From Alkalicoccus halolimnae (GTDB taxonomy: Bacteria; Bacillota; Bacilli; Bacillales; Salisediminibacteriaceae), in assembly GCF_008014775.2 (NCBI RefSeq), contig NZ_CP144914.1, positions 1 to 64,000 of the forward strand: a stretch of DNA of 64,000 nucleotides. The letters run 5' to 3'. Positions 52,891 through 62,751 of the stretch are shown here, in pieces (within the stretch, counting starts at the first letter, position 1; every line of letters starts with the position of its first letter). The notes below the pieces were generated by a model that did no database searches, had not been told where the DNA came from, and was given only the letters and a program-made list of their open reading frames with translations. The translations under genes were made by a program, and so were the position numbers.

Positions 52891-53721
52891 ATGCCATTCA
52901 AGATTCATTCGTTTTTCCGAAAGTCGTCAGCCAAGCCTGTTCGTCCGTTATTTGCTGCTTTTGCTGTTCTTTGTCTGCTTGGTGCAGTTACTGTTTACGA
53001 CGTTACAAAGGCCCAGGTCACTGTTTACGCCAACGGTGAAGACATGACTTACAAAACCCATGCAGAAACAGTGGGCGAAGTACTGGAAGAAAACGAAATT
53101 GAACTGGATGATCACGACCGCGTACAGCCTCCAAAAGCAGAAGAAGTGTCTGAAGAAACCGACATCCGGATTATCCGCGTTGAAAAAGAAACCGACATTG
53201 TTGAAGAAACAATTGATTATAATACCGTACAGGAAAATGACGAAACGCTGCCGGCCGGAGAAAAAGAAGTACAGCAGACCGGAGCCGAGGGAAGCGTGGA
53301 AAAGCATTACGAAGTGACGATGGAAAATGGGGAAGAAATTTCCCGCAGACTCGTTAAAAAAGAAGTGGTAGCAGAAAGCGAAGAAAAAATTATTTCTGTA
53401 GGAACTAAGGAACAGCAGGAGGAAGCTGCAGGTCCCTGGCAGACGTTCACCGCTACGGCTTATACAGCTTCATGCAGCGGCTGCTCCGGAGTCACCCGGA
53501 CAGGGGTGGATCTGAAAGCAGATCCTGATGCCCGGGTCATTGCAGTAGACCCGGACGTCATCCCGCTCGGTTCCCGTGTGGAAGTAAAAGGCCACGGGGA
53601 ATTTCTGGCTGCAGACACCGGGGGAGCCATTACAGGAAACAAAATTGATATTTTCATGTCTGGAAAAGCCGATGCCAGAGAGTTTGGACGTCGAAATGTC
53701 CAGGTGCGCGTTCTCGACTAA
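52891..53721 (+). CDS. yabE: YabE-like cell-wall protein (DUF348, G5, 3D domains)
   Basis: A 276-residue membrane-anchored or secreted wall protein related to resuscitation-promoting factors. A single N-terminal transmembrane segment (about 23-42) is followed by one DUF348 domain (about 45-100), a G5 domain (about 102-175) and the 3D domain. The 3D domain carries its aspartates in VDPDVIPLG, AADTGG and NKIDIF, and in related proteins is a lytic transglycosylase. GAGGAGG is 9 bases before ATG 52891. A TTG at 52837 is an alternative. B. subtilis YabE is longer, with more DUF348 copies. Confidence 0.9.
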   Translation: MPFKIHSFFRKSSAKPVRPLFAAFAVLCLLGAVTVYDVTKAQVTVYANGEDMTYKTHAETVGEVLEENEIELDDHDRVQPPKAEEVSEETDIRIIRVEKETDIVEETIDYNTVQENDETLPAGEKEVQQTGAEGSVEKHYEVTMENGEEISRRLVKKEVVAESEEKIISVGTKEQQEEAAGPWQTFTATAYTASCSGCSGVTRTGVDLKADPDARVIAVDPDVIPLGSRVEVKGHGEFLAADTGGAITGNKIDIFMSGKADAREFGRRNVQVRVLD

Positions 53722-53735
53722 TAAAAGAAAACCCG

Positions 53736-53784
53736 GGCTGAGGGGAAAAGAGAAGGAAAACTCTTTTCCCCTCAGCCTTTTTTT
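53736..53784 (+). terminator. Terminator of yabE
   Basis: A 17-bp stem GGCTGAGGGGAAAAGAG/CTCTTTTCCCCTCAGCC, then TTTTTTT. Confidence 0.93.
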
Positions 53785-53829
53785 CTGTATGATGAAAGAA
53801 GCATAAAGTACAGAGAGGATCGAAGCCGA

Positions 53830-55271
<1,442 letters not shown>

Positions 55272-55300
55272 AAATGGGTGAAATAAGGGAAATTAATTTG

Positions 55301-55329
55301 TTGACACGCTCTTTCGCCCTTGCTATAAT
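55301..55329 (+). promoter_or_regulatory. veg promoter P1
   Basis: Consensus TTGACA (55301-55306), 17 bases, TATAAT (55324-55329) with an extended TGC just upstream of the -10 box. Confidence 0.9.
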
Positions 55330-55340
55330 TTAAATTTTAT

Positions 55341-55369
55341 TTGACTTCACTGCTTTATAGTAGTATAAT
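55341..55369 (+). promoter_or_regulatory. veg promoter P2
   Basis: TTGACT (55341-55346), 17 bases, TATAAT (55364-55369), 40 bases downstream of P1. Transcription would begin near 55376, only about 17 bases before the veg ATG, so the leader would be very short. Confidence 0.85.
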
Positions 55370-55392
55370 GAAGTTTAAGTGAGGTGTCGTGG

Positions 55393-55647
55393 ATGGCGAA
55401 AACGTTAGCGGAAATCAAACAAGCACTCGAAGCCAATGTAGGTAAGAAAGTGACAGTTCAGGCAAACGGCGGTCGTAAGAAGATTGTCGAACGTTCCGGA
55501 CTGCTTGAAGGAATCTATCCTTCTGTTTTCACCGTAAAGCTCGACAAAGACGAGTATTCAATTGAACGTTTATCTTACAGCTACACCGATGTTCTTACAG
55601 AAACAGTGAAATTATCTGTTCCTGGCGAAGCGGTGGAAGAAGCGTAA
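55393..55647 (+). CDS. veg: Veg protein (biofilm-related, DUF1021)
   Basis: An 84-residue conserved protein, MAKTLAEIKQALEANVGKKV at the start and an Sm-like beta core (VTVQANGGRKKIVERSGLLEGIYPSVFTVKL). In B. subtilis Veg promotes biofilm formation through the SinR/SlrR pathway and has one of the strongest vegetative promoters. GAGGTG lies 7 bases before ATG 55393. An upstream GTG (55384) sits too close to that site. sspF, which follows it in B. subtilis, is absent. Confidence 0.95.
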   Translation: MAKTLAEIKQALEANVGKKVTVQANGGRKKIVERSGLLEGIYPSVFTVKLDKDEYSIERLSYSYTDVLTETVKLSVPGEAVEEA

Positions 55648-55660
55648 CCGTATAATCCAG

Positions 55661-55708
55661 AAGAAAGGCTTGCCCAGAATGCATATTTGGGCAAGCCTTT
55701 CTTTTTTA
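55661..55708 (+). terminator. Terminator of veg
   Basis: A long stem AAGAAAGGCTTGCCCA paired with TGGGCAAGCCTTTCTT, then TTTT. Confidence 0.93.
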
Positions 55709-55796
55709 CTGCCGATTTAATGGGCTTTCTTGTTCTTTTTCCATTAAACTAATGATAAAATGGCAAAAGCAATGTTTAGTAAAGAAGGTGACAACG

Positions 55797-56672
55797 TTGA
55801 ACAGTATGATCGTAAAAGCACCGGCGAAAATTAATTTGACGCTGGACGTCCTGCATAAACGCGGGGATGGCTATCATGAAGTGGAAATGATTATGACGAC
55901 CGTTGATCTGGCGGATCGTATTCATTTAACGGAGCTTGCTTCAAATAAAATCAAAGTGGAATCCAACAATGGGTTTCTGCCTACAGATAAATCGAATCTT
56001 GCCTGGCAGGCAGCCCATCTTCTTCAGACACGCTATTCTTCCCGGGCAGGAGTTTCCATCTATATAGACAAGCATATTCCTATGTCTGCCGGTCTTGCCG
56101 GCGGGAGCACAGATGCAGCTGCAGTGCTGCGCGGCTTGAATGACCTTTGGAATCTCGGCCTCTCGATGGATACGCTCGCCGATATTGGGGCGGAAATCGG
56201 GTCTGATGTACCTTTCTGCGTCTATGGAGGCACGGCAATAGCGAGAGGACGCGGAGAGAAGCTGGAATTTCTGCCGGCGCCTCCGCCTTGCTGGGTCGTT
56301 CTTGCCAAGCCTGCAGAAGGTGTTTCCACAAAAGATATTTACAGAAAATTATCGTTCGATAACATGAAGCATCCAGATACATCTAAAATGAAAGCAGCTA
56401 TCGAAAACAAGGATTATGACACGATTGCTGCATGTCTTCAAAATGTGATGGAACCGGCGACTTTCTCTTTAAATGGAGAAGTAAAAATGATTAAAGAAAG
56501 ACTCCAGCAGTACGGAGCCGATGGAGCCGTGATGAGCGGCAGTGGTCCAACGGTCTTTGCTCTCTGTAAATCCGAGTCAAAAGCCGAACGACTCTATAAC
56601 GGGCTGAAAGGCTTCATGGATGAGGTGCATGTCGTAAGAATGATGGGAACTCTGCACGCCGCTGTCAGATAA
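55797..56672 (+). CDS. ispE: 4-diphosphocytidyl-2-C-methyl-D-erythritol kinase
   Basis: IspE phosphorylates CDP-methylerythritol in the non-mevalonate isoprenoid pathway. The 291-residue GHMP kinase has [12 protein letters not shown] near the start, the ATP-binding [16 protein letters not shown] and the C-terminal [12 protein letters not shown] 55797 has GAAGGTG about 6 bases upstream. An in-frame ATG at 55806 is 15 bases away, and a frame to 55752 lacks a site. purR follows 69 bases after its stop. Confidence 0.95.
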   Translation: MNSMIVKAPAKINLTLDVLHKRGDGYHEVEMIMTTVDLADRIHLTELASNKIKVESNNGFLPTDKSNLAWQAAHLLQTRYSSRAGVSIYIDKHIPMSAGLAGGSTDAAAVLRGLNDLWNLGLSMDTLADIGAEIGSDVPFCVYGGTAIARGRGEKLEFLPAPPPCWVVLAKPAEGVSTKDIYRKLSFDNMKHPDTSKMKAAIENKDYDTIAACLQNVMEPATFSLNGEVKMIKERLQQYGADGAVMSGSGPTVFALCKSESKAERLYNGLKGFMDEVHVVRMMGTLHAAVR

Positions 56673-56741
56673 TCCTTGTGAAATCCGTACAAAAGTGATA
56701 TATTACTGATGGAATATTCGGGTTTTACAGGAGGTGCAAGC

Positions 56742-57557
56742 ATGAAATTTCGTCGAAGCGGCCGACTGGTAGATATGACAGAATATCTCCTGCGTCATCC
56801 TCATCGATCGGTTTCCCTGAGCTTTTTTTCAGAGAAGTATGGGGCGGCAAAATCCTCGATCAGTGAAGACATCGGCATCGTAAAAGAAGTGTTTGAAGCA
56901 AAAGGAATCGGAAAACTGGCAACATCTGCCGGAGTCAGCGGCGGAGTAAGATTTGTACCGACGATTCATGATCAGGAAGCCGTTCAAGCAGTAGAAAATG
57001 TGTGCGAAAGCTTAAAAGACTCCTCCAGAATTCTGCCGGGCGGTTATTTATATATGATGGATATTGTCGGAGATCCGCAGCAGATGCAGCAGCTTGGACG
57101 TATTTTTGCTTCCCATTATCGGAAAGCGGGAGTGGACGTGGTTATGACGATGGCGACGAAGGGTATCCCTCTTGCCTACGCCGTGGCTTCCCATTTAAAT
57201 ACTCCTGTGACGATTGCACGACATGAGCAGCGGGTAACGGAAGGATCGATCGTAAGCATTAATTATGTATCCGGTTCTTCTCAGCGGATCCAGACAATGT
57301 CTTTATCAAAACGAAGTCTCAAGCCGGGTTCGAATGTGCTTATTATTGATGATTTTATGAAAGCCGGCGGTACGATCCGCGGTATGATGGACTTGACGGA
57401 AGAATTTCAGTCGACGGTTGTCGGAGCGGGAGTATTAATGGAAGCTGTTCACGATAAAGAAAAGCTCGTGGATAACTATGTTTCCTTAACGAAGCTTTCC
57501 GGAGTCGACGAAAAAGACAAAAAAATTCACGTGGAAAAAGGAAATATGTTTTCCTGA
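56742..57557 (+). CDS. purR: Purine operon repressor PurR
   Basis: PurR of the Bacillus type represses purine genes and is released by PRPP. The 271-residue protein has an N-terminal winged helix (MKFRRSGRLVDMTEYLLRHP) and a phosphoribosyltransferase-like domain with the PRPP loop VLIIDDFMKAGGTIRGM. AGGAGGTG precedes ATG 56742. A longer frame to 56709 contains that site and is rejected. guaB at 16944 is a possible member of its network. The conserved oriC-side gene order ends here. Confidence 0.96.
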   Translation: MKFRRSGRLVDMTEYLLRHPHRSVSLSFFSEKYGAAKSSISEDIGIVKEVFEAKGIGKLATSAGVSGGVRFVPTIHDQEAVQAVENVCESLKDSSRILPGGYLYMMDIVGDPQQMQQLGRIFASHYRKAGVDVVMTMATKGIPLAYAVASHLNTPVTIARHEQRVTEGSIVSINYVSGSSQRIQTMSLSKRSLKPGSNVLIIDDFMKAGGTIRGMMDLTEEFQSTVVGAGVLMEAVHDKEKLVDNYVSLTKLSGVDEKDKKIHVEKGNMFS

Positions 57558-57588
57558 CCGGGCATTAACTAAAGGGAACGATAAGCAG

Positions 57589-57618
57589 AAGAACCTTGTT
57601 TTAATAAAGGTTCTTTTT
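57589..57618 (+). terminator. Terminator of purR
   Basis: Stem AAGAACCTT/AAGGTTCTT with loop GTTTTAATA, then TTTTC. Confidence 0.88.
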
Positions 57619-57659
57619 TCTTTGGCTGCGTTTCTGCTCGCCTTCTGCAGGCGTTTCTG

Positions 57660-57833
57660 CCCTGGCTCTGTTTTCTAACTTTGTACTTCTTCGTTCAAAA
57701 AGCGGTCTTTTTGTATTTGAAAATCAAAACGAAGCGGAAACATGCCCGTAGAAGAAGGAGGTTGGAAGATCCCGGAAGGCACAGTCCCTGCCCGAACATC
57801 TCCTTTACCGCAGGCCGAAGTGAAGTTTTCTGC
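57660..57833 (+). repeat. Intergenic repeat C, copy 2
   Basis: Related to 10329-10525. Shared blocks are CTGGCTCTGTTTTCTAAC-type start, AATCAAAACGAAGCGGAA, GAAGAAGGAGGTTGGAAGAT and GAAGTTTTCT. It lacks about 25 bases found in copy 1. Confidence 0.7.
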
Positions 57834-57950
57834 ATTTATCCACATCAGCTTTGAAGAAAAGATCGAACTGTATTCTAAAAAACGTTTTGTTAAGAAAACC
57901 TTTCTGTGATTTCTATCAAAAAGGCTGTAAACTGCTCTTCTGTTTTAAGA

Positions 57951-58064
57951 AAGCCTGCTTCGTAAGGTCGAGATAGAAACTCCCGGAGGACGAGACGAGA
58001 AGCCGTTTCAGGTGAAAGAAATTAGTTGAGTCCGTGCCTTTGCCCATCGGGAGGCGAAAAAAGG
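57951..58064 (+). repeat. Diverged repeat B-like segment (B3)
   Basis: It partly matches the 3' half of repeat B. AATTAGTTGAGTCCGTGCC here compares with AATTAGATGAGGCCGGCCC in B1, followed by a similar CCCATCG and CGAAA block. It lies after C2 in the same order as C1-B1, but with lower identity. Confidence 0.4.
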
Positions 58065-58140
58065 ATGAGAAATTGTCTCTTCACAGGAAATTTGATATGT
58101 TTAAAGCGCATACACAGTTGCTGGGGAACGGGGGAAGGAA

Positions 58141-60180
58141 ATGAAATTGCATTGGAGTATTACAGCAATTCTCTGTCTTTATATCTGCGGGTATGCCTTT
58201 TCCGCTTTTGCTCAGGATGGGGAAAGCGGGACACTTACAGCAGCGTATGAACCCAATTTACCACCTTTTCATTTTGAAGAGGATGGGGAACTGCAGGGAT
58301 TTGCTATAGACGTATTAAAAGAAGCTGCATCCAGTCAGGGTAAAGAAATTGATTTTCAGCCCATGACAGAAACGGTCGCGGCTGCAGCTCTTGCCGCAGA
58401 AGAAATAGATATTATCATAGGTATGAGTTATTCCGAGCGTCAGGCGGAAACGATGGAATTCAGCAATACATATTATTCTACCTCGGTCGGACTTTTTGTA
58501 TCAGATGAACGGGAGGAAATAGACAGCGTCATCGAACTGACCGACAGAACAGCAGCTGTAAAAGCAGGAAGCCTGGAGAGGGATTTCCTCCAGAACATAC
58601 GCAGGATTCAATTCAATGAGACGAGCACGCTGGAGCAGGCAGTGGAGCTGACAGTATTGGGACGGGCGGACGCGTTAGCCGGAGAAATTACAGCTGTAGA
58701 GGAATTATTAGAAGACAGGGGCCAGAGAGATAACTTTTTTGCCGCAGACAGATACCTGGTTCCAATGGAATATTCCTTTGCAGTTTCGAGCGAAGACTAT
58801 CAAACATTACGGCTGCTGAATAACGGTCTGAGGAGTCTTCAAAACGATGGGACTTATCAGGATATTTTTCAGGAATGGTTCCCGGAAGAATCAGGTCAGC
58901 GGGAAAATCTTATGCTTGCTCTGCAGATTTTAGGATTGGCTTTCCTGGTGACGGCAGCTGTAATTATTATAGGGGTGAGATTAAACCGCCGGCTTCAGAA
59001 AGAAGTGAATCGTAAAACGGAAAGCTTGAATAATGTAAATCTCTCACTGAAAGAACAGATAGAAGCGACAAAGAACAGCAATGAATTTCAAAAGCAGATC
59101 CTGCAGTCGAGTCCAAGGGGAATGATGACCCTCGATGAGGAAGGCACAATTACTTCCTACAGCCCGAAAGCCGCGTTTATGCTGAACGAAGAAGAGAATA
59201 AAGTTGGAAAAAACTACTTGGAAGAGAAGTTGCTGCAGTATTTTTTAAAAGGAAAATTGGAAGACGTGCTTCTTCACGGAAAGCAGTTTTTGGGGGAAGA
59301 GGGGGAATGGATCAGAGAAGACGGAATTCACCTCCGGCTGCGGGCCTATATCTATCCGCTTTACAATTTCGAACAGCATGTGATCGGTGTCATGTTTACA
59401 TTTGAGGATATTAGTGAGGAAGTTCAAGTCCGCCATAAAGCATTTGAAAATGAAAAAAACCAGGCTCTCAGCCGGGTAGTAGCCGGTATTGCTCATGAAA
59501 TCCGAAATCCGCTTACGTCGATTAAAACATTTGTAGAGCTGATTCCACAGAAGTTTGACAGTCCTAAATTCCGCGAGAAAATTTCTGCACTCGTGCCTCA
59601 GGAGATTGAGCGGCTTAATGAGCTGATTGAAGGGTTGATGGACTATAGTAAATCCCGTCCGGTAAAAAAAGAAAAGGTGGATACGTCAAACCTTCTGGAG
59701 AGTACACACGTACTGTTTGATCGGACAGCTGCAAACAAAGGCGTAGAAATTCGGACTTTTACTGAAAAAGAACTTTTCATTTCGACAGACAGACAGCAGC
59801 TGAAACAAGCTGTTATCAACCTTATTATCAATGCTGTAGATGCTCTTCAGGAAGTGGAAGGAGAAAAGTGGGTTTCTTTAAGAAACTACAAAGTGGATGG
59901 GCGTGTGTATTTAGAAATTCAGGATAACGGCCCCGGGATGAGTGAGAGAGTGCAAAAGCAGGCTTTCGAACCTTTTTATACGACGAAGGCCGACGGCACA
60001 GGGCTGGGACTGGCTATTGCTAAACAGCATGTGGAAGAAAATAATGGACTTTTCGACGTGGAAAGCTCTCCGGGAAAAGGGACTCTTATTCGACTGAGCT
60101 TTCCCGGTTATATGCCGGGGGAGAAAGAATTTAATGGTGAAAATAATACGAGGCAGAACGTGAGGGAGATGAAAACATGA
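58141..60180 (+). CDS. Sensor histidine kinase with periplasmic-binding-type sensor domain
   Basis: A 679-residue hybrid sensor. The signal peptide (1-24) is followed by a type 3 solute-binding domain (about 30-245: PPFHFEEDGELQGFAIDVLKEA, DIIIGMSYSERQ). Then come a transmembrane helix (about 258-282), a coiled coil, a PAS domain (about 325-430), and a HisKA domain with H452 in GIAHEIRNPLTS. The last domain is an HATPase with NLIINAVDAL, DNGPGMS and GTGLGLAIAK. The outer domain type usually binds amino acids or small carboxylates. GGGGGAAGG precedes ATG 58141. The stop overlaps the regulator start (ATGA), so the two are a coupled two-component pair. Confidence 0.93.
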   Translation: MKLHWSITAILCLYICGYAFSAFAQDGESGTLTAAYEPNLPPFHFEEDGELQGFAIDVLKEAASSQGKEIDFQPMTETVAAAALAAEEIDIIIGMSYSERQAETMEFSNTYYSTSVGLFVSDEREEIDSVIELTDRTAAVKAGSLERDFLQNIRRIQFNETSTLEQAVELTVLGRADALAGEITAVEELLEDRGQRDNFFAADRYLVPMEYSFAVSSEDYQTLRLLNNGLRSLQNDGTYQDIFQEWFPEESGQRENLMLALQILGLAFLVTAAVIIIGVRLNRRLQKEVNRKTESLNNVNLSLKEQIEATKNSNEFQKQILQSSPRGMMTLDEEGTITSYSPKAAFMLNEEENKVGKNYLEEKLLQYFLKGKLEDVLLHGKQFLGEEGEWIREDGIHLRLRAYIYPLYNFEQHVIGVMFTFEDISEEVQVRHKAFENEKNQALSRVVAGIAHEIRNPLTSIKTFVELIPQKFDSPKFREKISALVPQEIERLNELIEGLMDYSKSRPVKKEKVDTSNLLESTHVLFDRTAANKGVEIRTFTEKELFISTDRQQLKQAVINLIINAVDALQEVEGEKWVSLRNYKVDGRVYLEIQDNGPGMSERVQKQAFEPFYTTKADGTGLGLAIAKQHVEENNGLFDVESSPGKGTLIRLSFPGYMPGEKEFNGENNTRQNVREMKT

Positions 60181-61538
60181 AAGGATCTGTACTTATTATC
60201 GATGACGAACCATCAATCTGCGCTTCGTTGGAGTTTGCGCTGGAAAATGACTATCAAGTATGGAGCGCTACGGATCCAACAGACGCCTACACTGTATTAA
60301 AGGAGGAGAAGATTGATCTTTGTCTCGTAGATCTGCGGATAGGCAAGGAAAATGGAATAGAAGTACTTGAAAAAATTAAGGCTTTTGATCCGAACACTGC
60401 ATGCATAATGATCACTGCGCATGGCACAATCTCCTCCTCTGTGGAAGCTCTTCAAAAAGGAGCCTACTCTTATTTGACGAAGCCTCTGAATATGGATGAA
60501 TTAATGGCTGTTATTGCTCGAGCCTTTCAGTACCTGAACCTGAACGAAAAAGTGAACTATCTTACCGGAGAACTGGAGAAAAAATATACCCGGGAAGGAT
60601 TTCTTGCCCGCAGTGAAGCGATGAATAAAGTATTTAAGCTTATCGAAAAAGTGAAACAAGTGAATACGAATGTATTGATTACCGGGGAGAGCGGTACCGG
60701 AAAGGAACTGGTGGCCCGGTCTCTGCATTTTTCGGGAGGGCGTCAGCAGGAACATTTCGAAGTGGTTAACTGCGCAGCGATTCCAGAGCAGCTTCTTGAG
60801 AGTGAGTTATTCGGCTATGAAAAAGGAGCTTTTACTGGTGCGGTCCAGGCAAAAGCCGGGAAGTTCGAAGCAGCCCATAAAGGAACGATTTTTCTCGATG
60901 AAATAGGGGACATGCCTCTGAATGTACAGGTGAAACTGCTGCGCGTACTTCAGCGGAAAGAAATTACCCGGCTCGGCTCCAACCGGACGCTCAGCCTCGA
61001 CGTAAGAGTGATAGCCGCTACGAACAAAAATTTAAAAGAAGAAGTACAGGAAGGACGCTTTCGGGAAGATTTATACTTCCGTTTAAATGTCATTCAAATC
61101 CATTTACCCCCGCTACGGGAACGGATGGATGATATGATTCTTCTTGCCAGTCACTTCATCCATACGATCAATAAAGAGCTGGGGATTAAGATAAAAGGTC
61201 TGACGAAACAAGCGGAGAATAAACTGAAGCTCTATAGTTTCCCGGGAAATATACGGGAGCTGCGAAATATTATTGAATCTTCGATGGTCATTGCTGACGG
61301 TGAATATATCGATGTTGAAGACCTTCCTGAAACAGTAGAGAGCGGACAGCAGACCGGCCTTGAAAAAAACATTTCCTCCGACAGCAAAACTCTCCTCACT
61401 TTGAAGGAAGTGGAAAAAGAACAAATTAAGCAGGCACTGGACTATTATAACTGGCATAGAAAGCAGACAGCAGAAATACTGGGCATCAGTGAAAGAGGGC
61501 TTCGTGATAAAATAAAGCTGTATGAACTTTCTCCTTAA
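60177..61538 (+). CDS. NtrC-type sigma-54-dependent response regulator
   Basis: A 453-residue enhancer-binding protein. The receiver domain (1-120) has acidic D9/D10, phospho-acceptor D52 in CLVDLRIG, and the conserved lysine in LTKPL. The AAA+ domain (about 140-380) has Walker A GESGTGKE, the GAFTGA loop at 217-222 that contacts sigma-54, and Walker B IFLDEIGDMP. The C-terminus is a Fis-type helix-turn-helix (HRKQTAEILGISERGLRDKI). The intact GAFTGA says it activates a sigma-54 promoter. One lies 100 bases downstream, ahead of the TAXI gene. Confidence 0.96.
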   Translation: MKGSVLIIDDEPSICASLEFALENDYQVWSATDPTDAYTVLKEEKIDLCLVDLRIGKENGIEVLEKIKAFDPNTACIMITAHGTISSSVEALQKGAYSYLTKPLNMDELMAVIARAFQYLNLNEKVNYLTGELEKKYTREGFLARSEAMNKVFKLIEKVKQVNTNVLITGESGTGKELVARSLHFSGGRQQEHFEVVNCAAIPEQLLESELFGYEKGAFTGAVQAKAGKFEAAHKGTIFLDEIGDMPLNVQVKLLRVLQRKEITRLGSNRTLSLDVRVIAATNKNLKEEVQEGRFREDLYFRLNVIQIHLPPLRERMDDMILLASHFIHTINKELGIKIKGLTKQAENKLKLYSFPGNIRELRNIIESSMVIADGEYIDVEDLPETVESGQQTGLEKNISSDSKTLLTLKEVEKEQIKQALDYYNWHRKQTAEILGISERGLRDKIKLYELSP

Positions 61539-61539
61539 A

Positions 61540-61582
61540 GCGGCATATTCTGCCGATGCGGCAAAAACTGCCGCTTTTTTTT
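61540..61582 (+). terminator. Tandem palindromes; terminator and possible activator sites
   Basis: Two near-identical dyads of form GCGGCA-N5-TGCCG lie at 61540-61555 and 61558-61574, with centres 18 bases apart. The second is perfect (GCGGCA/TGCCGC) and runs into eight Ts, so it is a terminator for the kinase-regulator operon. The duplication upstream of a sigma-54 promoter suggests binding sites for the regulator dimer as well. Confidence 0.65.
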
Positions 61583-61608
61583 GTGGAGTAATTTGTATGC
61601 GCTTTCAT

Positions 61609-61640
61609 AAAAAGCCGGTCCCTGCGGCTTTTTATTTTTT
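61609..61640 (+). terminator. Second terminator before the TAXI gene
   Basis: Stem AAAAAGCCG/CGGCTTTTT with loop GTCCCTG, followed by ATTTTTT. Confidence 0.75.
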
Positions 61641-61655
61641 GGCATGAAGTTTGCA
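61639..61655 (+). promoter_or_regulatory. Sigma-54 promoter of the TAXI-TRAP operon
   Basis: TTGGCAT, then GAAGT, then TTGCA: the -24 GG (61641-61642) and -12 GC (61653-61654) have correct 12-base phasing and match the TGGCAC-N5-TTGC consensus with one change. The start would be near 61666, 30 bases before the gene. Confidence 0.85.
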
Positions 61656-61695
61656 GTAATAGTTTAGTACAACATAAATCAGGAGGTTTTTTGAA

Positions 61696-62712
61696 ATGAA
61701 AAATTATTTAACTATTATCGGCGGTTCGGCACTTTTACTTACAGCGTGTGGCGGAAACGGGGAAGAAGCTTCTGGAGATAGTAACTCTGAAGGCGGTAAC
61801 GGCGGTAATAATAACGGCGTAGAAGAAGATATGTTTTTAACTATAGCGACCGGAGGTACTTCCGGTGTGTATTATCCGATCGGGGGAGCGCTTTCGAACC
61901 TGTATGAAGGGGAGCTTGGGGTGGATTCTTCCGTTCAATCTACGGGAGCTTCCGTAGAGAATATCAATCTTCTGGCGGAAGACCGCGCTGAAATGGCTAT
62001 TACAATGTCCGATGCGGTAGCTCAGGCTTATGAAGCGACAGGGCCTTTTGAAGAAGAAGAAGCGAATGAGGGGCTCAGAGGAATGGCTTCCCTGTACCCG
62101 AACTACGTGCAGCTTGTGACAACAGCAGATTCAGGTATTGAATCAGTAGAAGATCTTGCTGGAATGGATGTAGGGGTAGGGGCTCCGAATTCGGGTGTAG
62201 AGCTGAATGCAAGGATGATTCTGGAAGCTCATGGAATGGATTATGAAGATCTTAATGAAGATTTTCTCTCCTACAGTGAAGCCATTGATCAGATGCAGAA
62301 CAATATGGTGGATGCAGCATTCGTTACAAGCGGTCTTCCGAACTCAACGGTAATTGATTTAGCAACCCAGGACGATGTACGTATCATTCCTATCGAAGGG
62401 GAGGCACTGGCTTCTCTCCAGGAGGAGTATGACTTTTTCGGAGAAGGCACAATTCCAGCGGATGTTTATGATACAGAAGAAGATGTGCAGACAGCCACGA
62501 TCATGAATGTGCTTCTCGTAAACGAAAGCTTGAGTGAAGAAGAAGTGTATGATCTTACGAAAACGATGTTCGACAATATTGATTCTATACACAGTTCCCA
62601 TAACGCGGCCCAGGAAATTGATCTGGATACTGTAGCAGAAGGAATGCCGGTACCATTTCACCCTGGTGCAGAGCGTTATCTGGAAGAAGAAGGCGTTCTT
62701 GACGAAGAGTAA
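61696..62712 (+). CDS. TAXI family TRAP transporter solute-binding lipoprotein
   Basis: The extracytoplasmic receptor of a TRAP transporter of the TAXI class. The 338-residue protein has lipobox LLTAC (Cys18), a Gly/Asn/Glu-rich linker (19-43), then the family core LTIATGGTSGVYYPIGGALSN, SVQSTGASVENINLL and VGAPNSGVELNARMIL. It is very acidic. AGGAGG precedes ATG 61696. It is followed by a DUF1850 gene and a fused permease, the usual TAXI set. The substrate is not evident; members of this class are linked to dicarboxylates and amino acids such as glutamate. Confidence 0.94.
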   Translation: MKNYLTIIGGSALLLTACGGNGEEASGDSNSEGGNGGNNNGVEEDMFLTIATGGTSGVYYPIGGALSNLYEGELGVDSSVQSTGASVENINLLAEDRAEMAITMSDAVAQAYEATGPFEEEEANEGLRGMASLYPNYVQLVTTADSGIESVEDLAGMDVGVGAPNSGVELNARMILEAHGMDYEDLNEDFLSYSEAIDQMQNNMVDAAFVTSGLPNSTVIDLATQDDVRIIPIEGEALASLQEEYDFFGEGTIPADVYDTEEDVQTATIMNVLLVNESLSEEEVYDLTKTMFDNIDSIHSSHNAAQEIDLDTVAEGMPVPFHPGAERYLEEEGVLDEE

Positions 62713-62717
62713 AGGAG

Positions 62718-62747
62718 GTAAGAAGGGCTCCGGTCCTTCTACTTTTT
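62718..62747 (+). terminator. Hairpin between TAXI gene and DUF1850 gene
   Basis: GTAAGAAGG paired with CCTTCTAC (one bulge), followed by TTTTTC. It lies between a strong AAAGGAGG (62712-62719) and the next ATG (62752). It may be an intercistronic attenuator or a fold that brings the ribosome-binding site near the start. Confidence 0.5.
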
Positions 62748-62751
62748 CGAT

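Larger units (their letters stand above)
57622..58140. other. Non-coding, repeat-bearing stretch before the sensor kinase
   Basis: About 520 bases with no supported gene. It contains repeat C2 and a diverged B-like segment (B3). In B. subtilis yabJ, spoVG and glmU follow purR, and none of them is present before the window ends. Confidence 0.6.

Noticed and set aside
58026..58250. 74-codon frame overlapping the start of the sensor kinase
   Set aside because: It crosses the kinase signal peptide in another frame, while the kinase has the proper ribosome-binding site.
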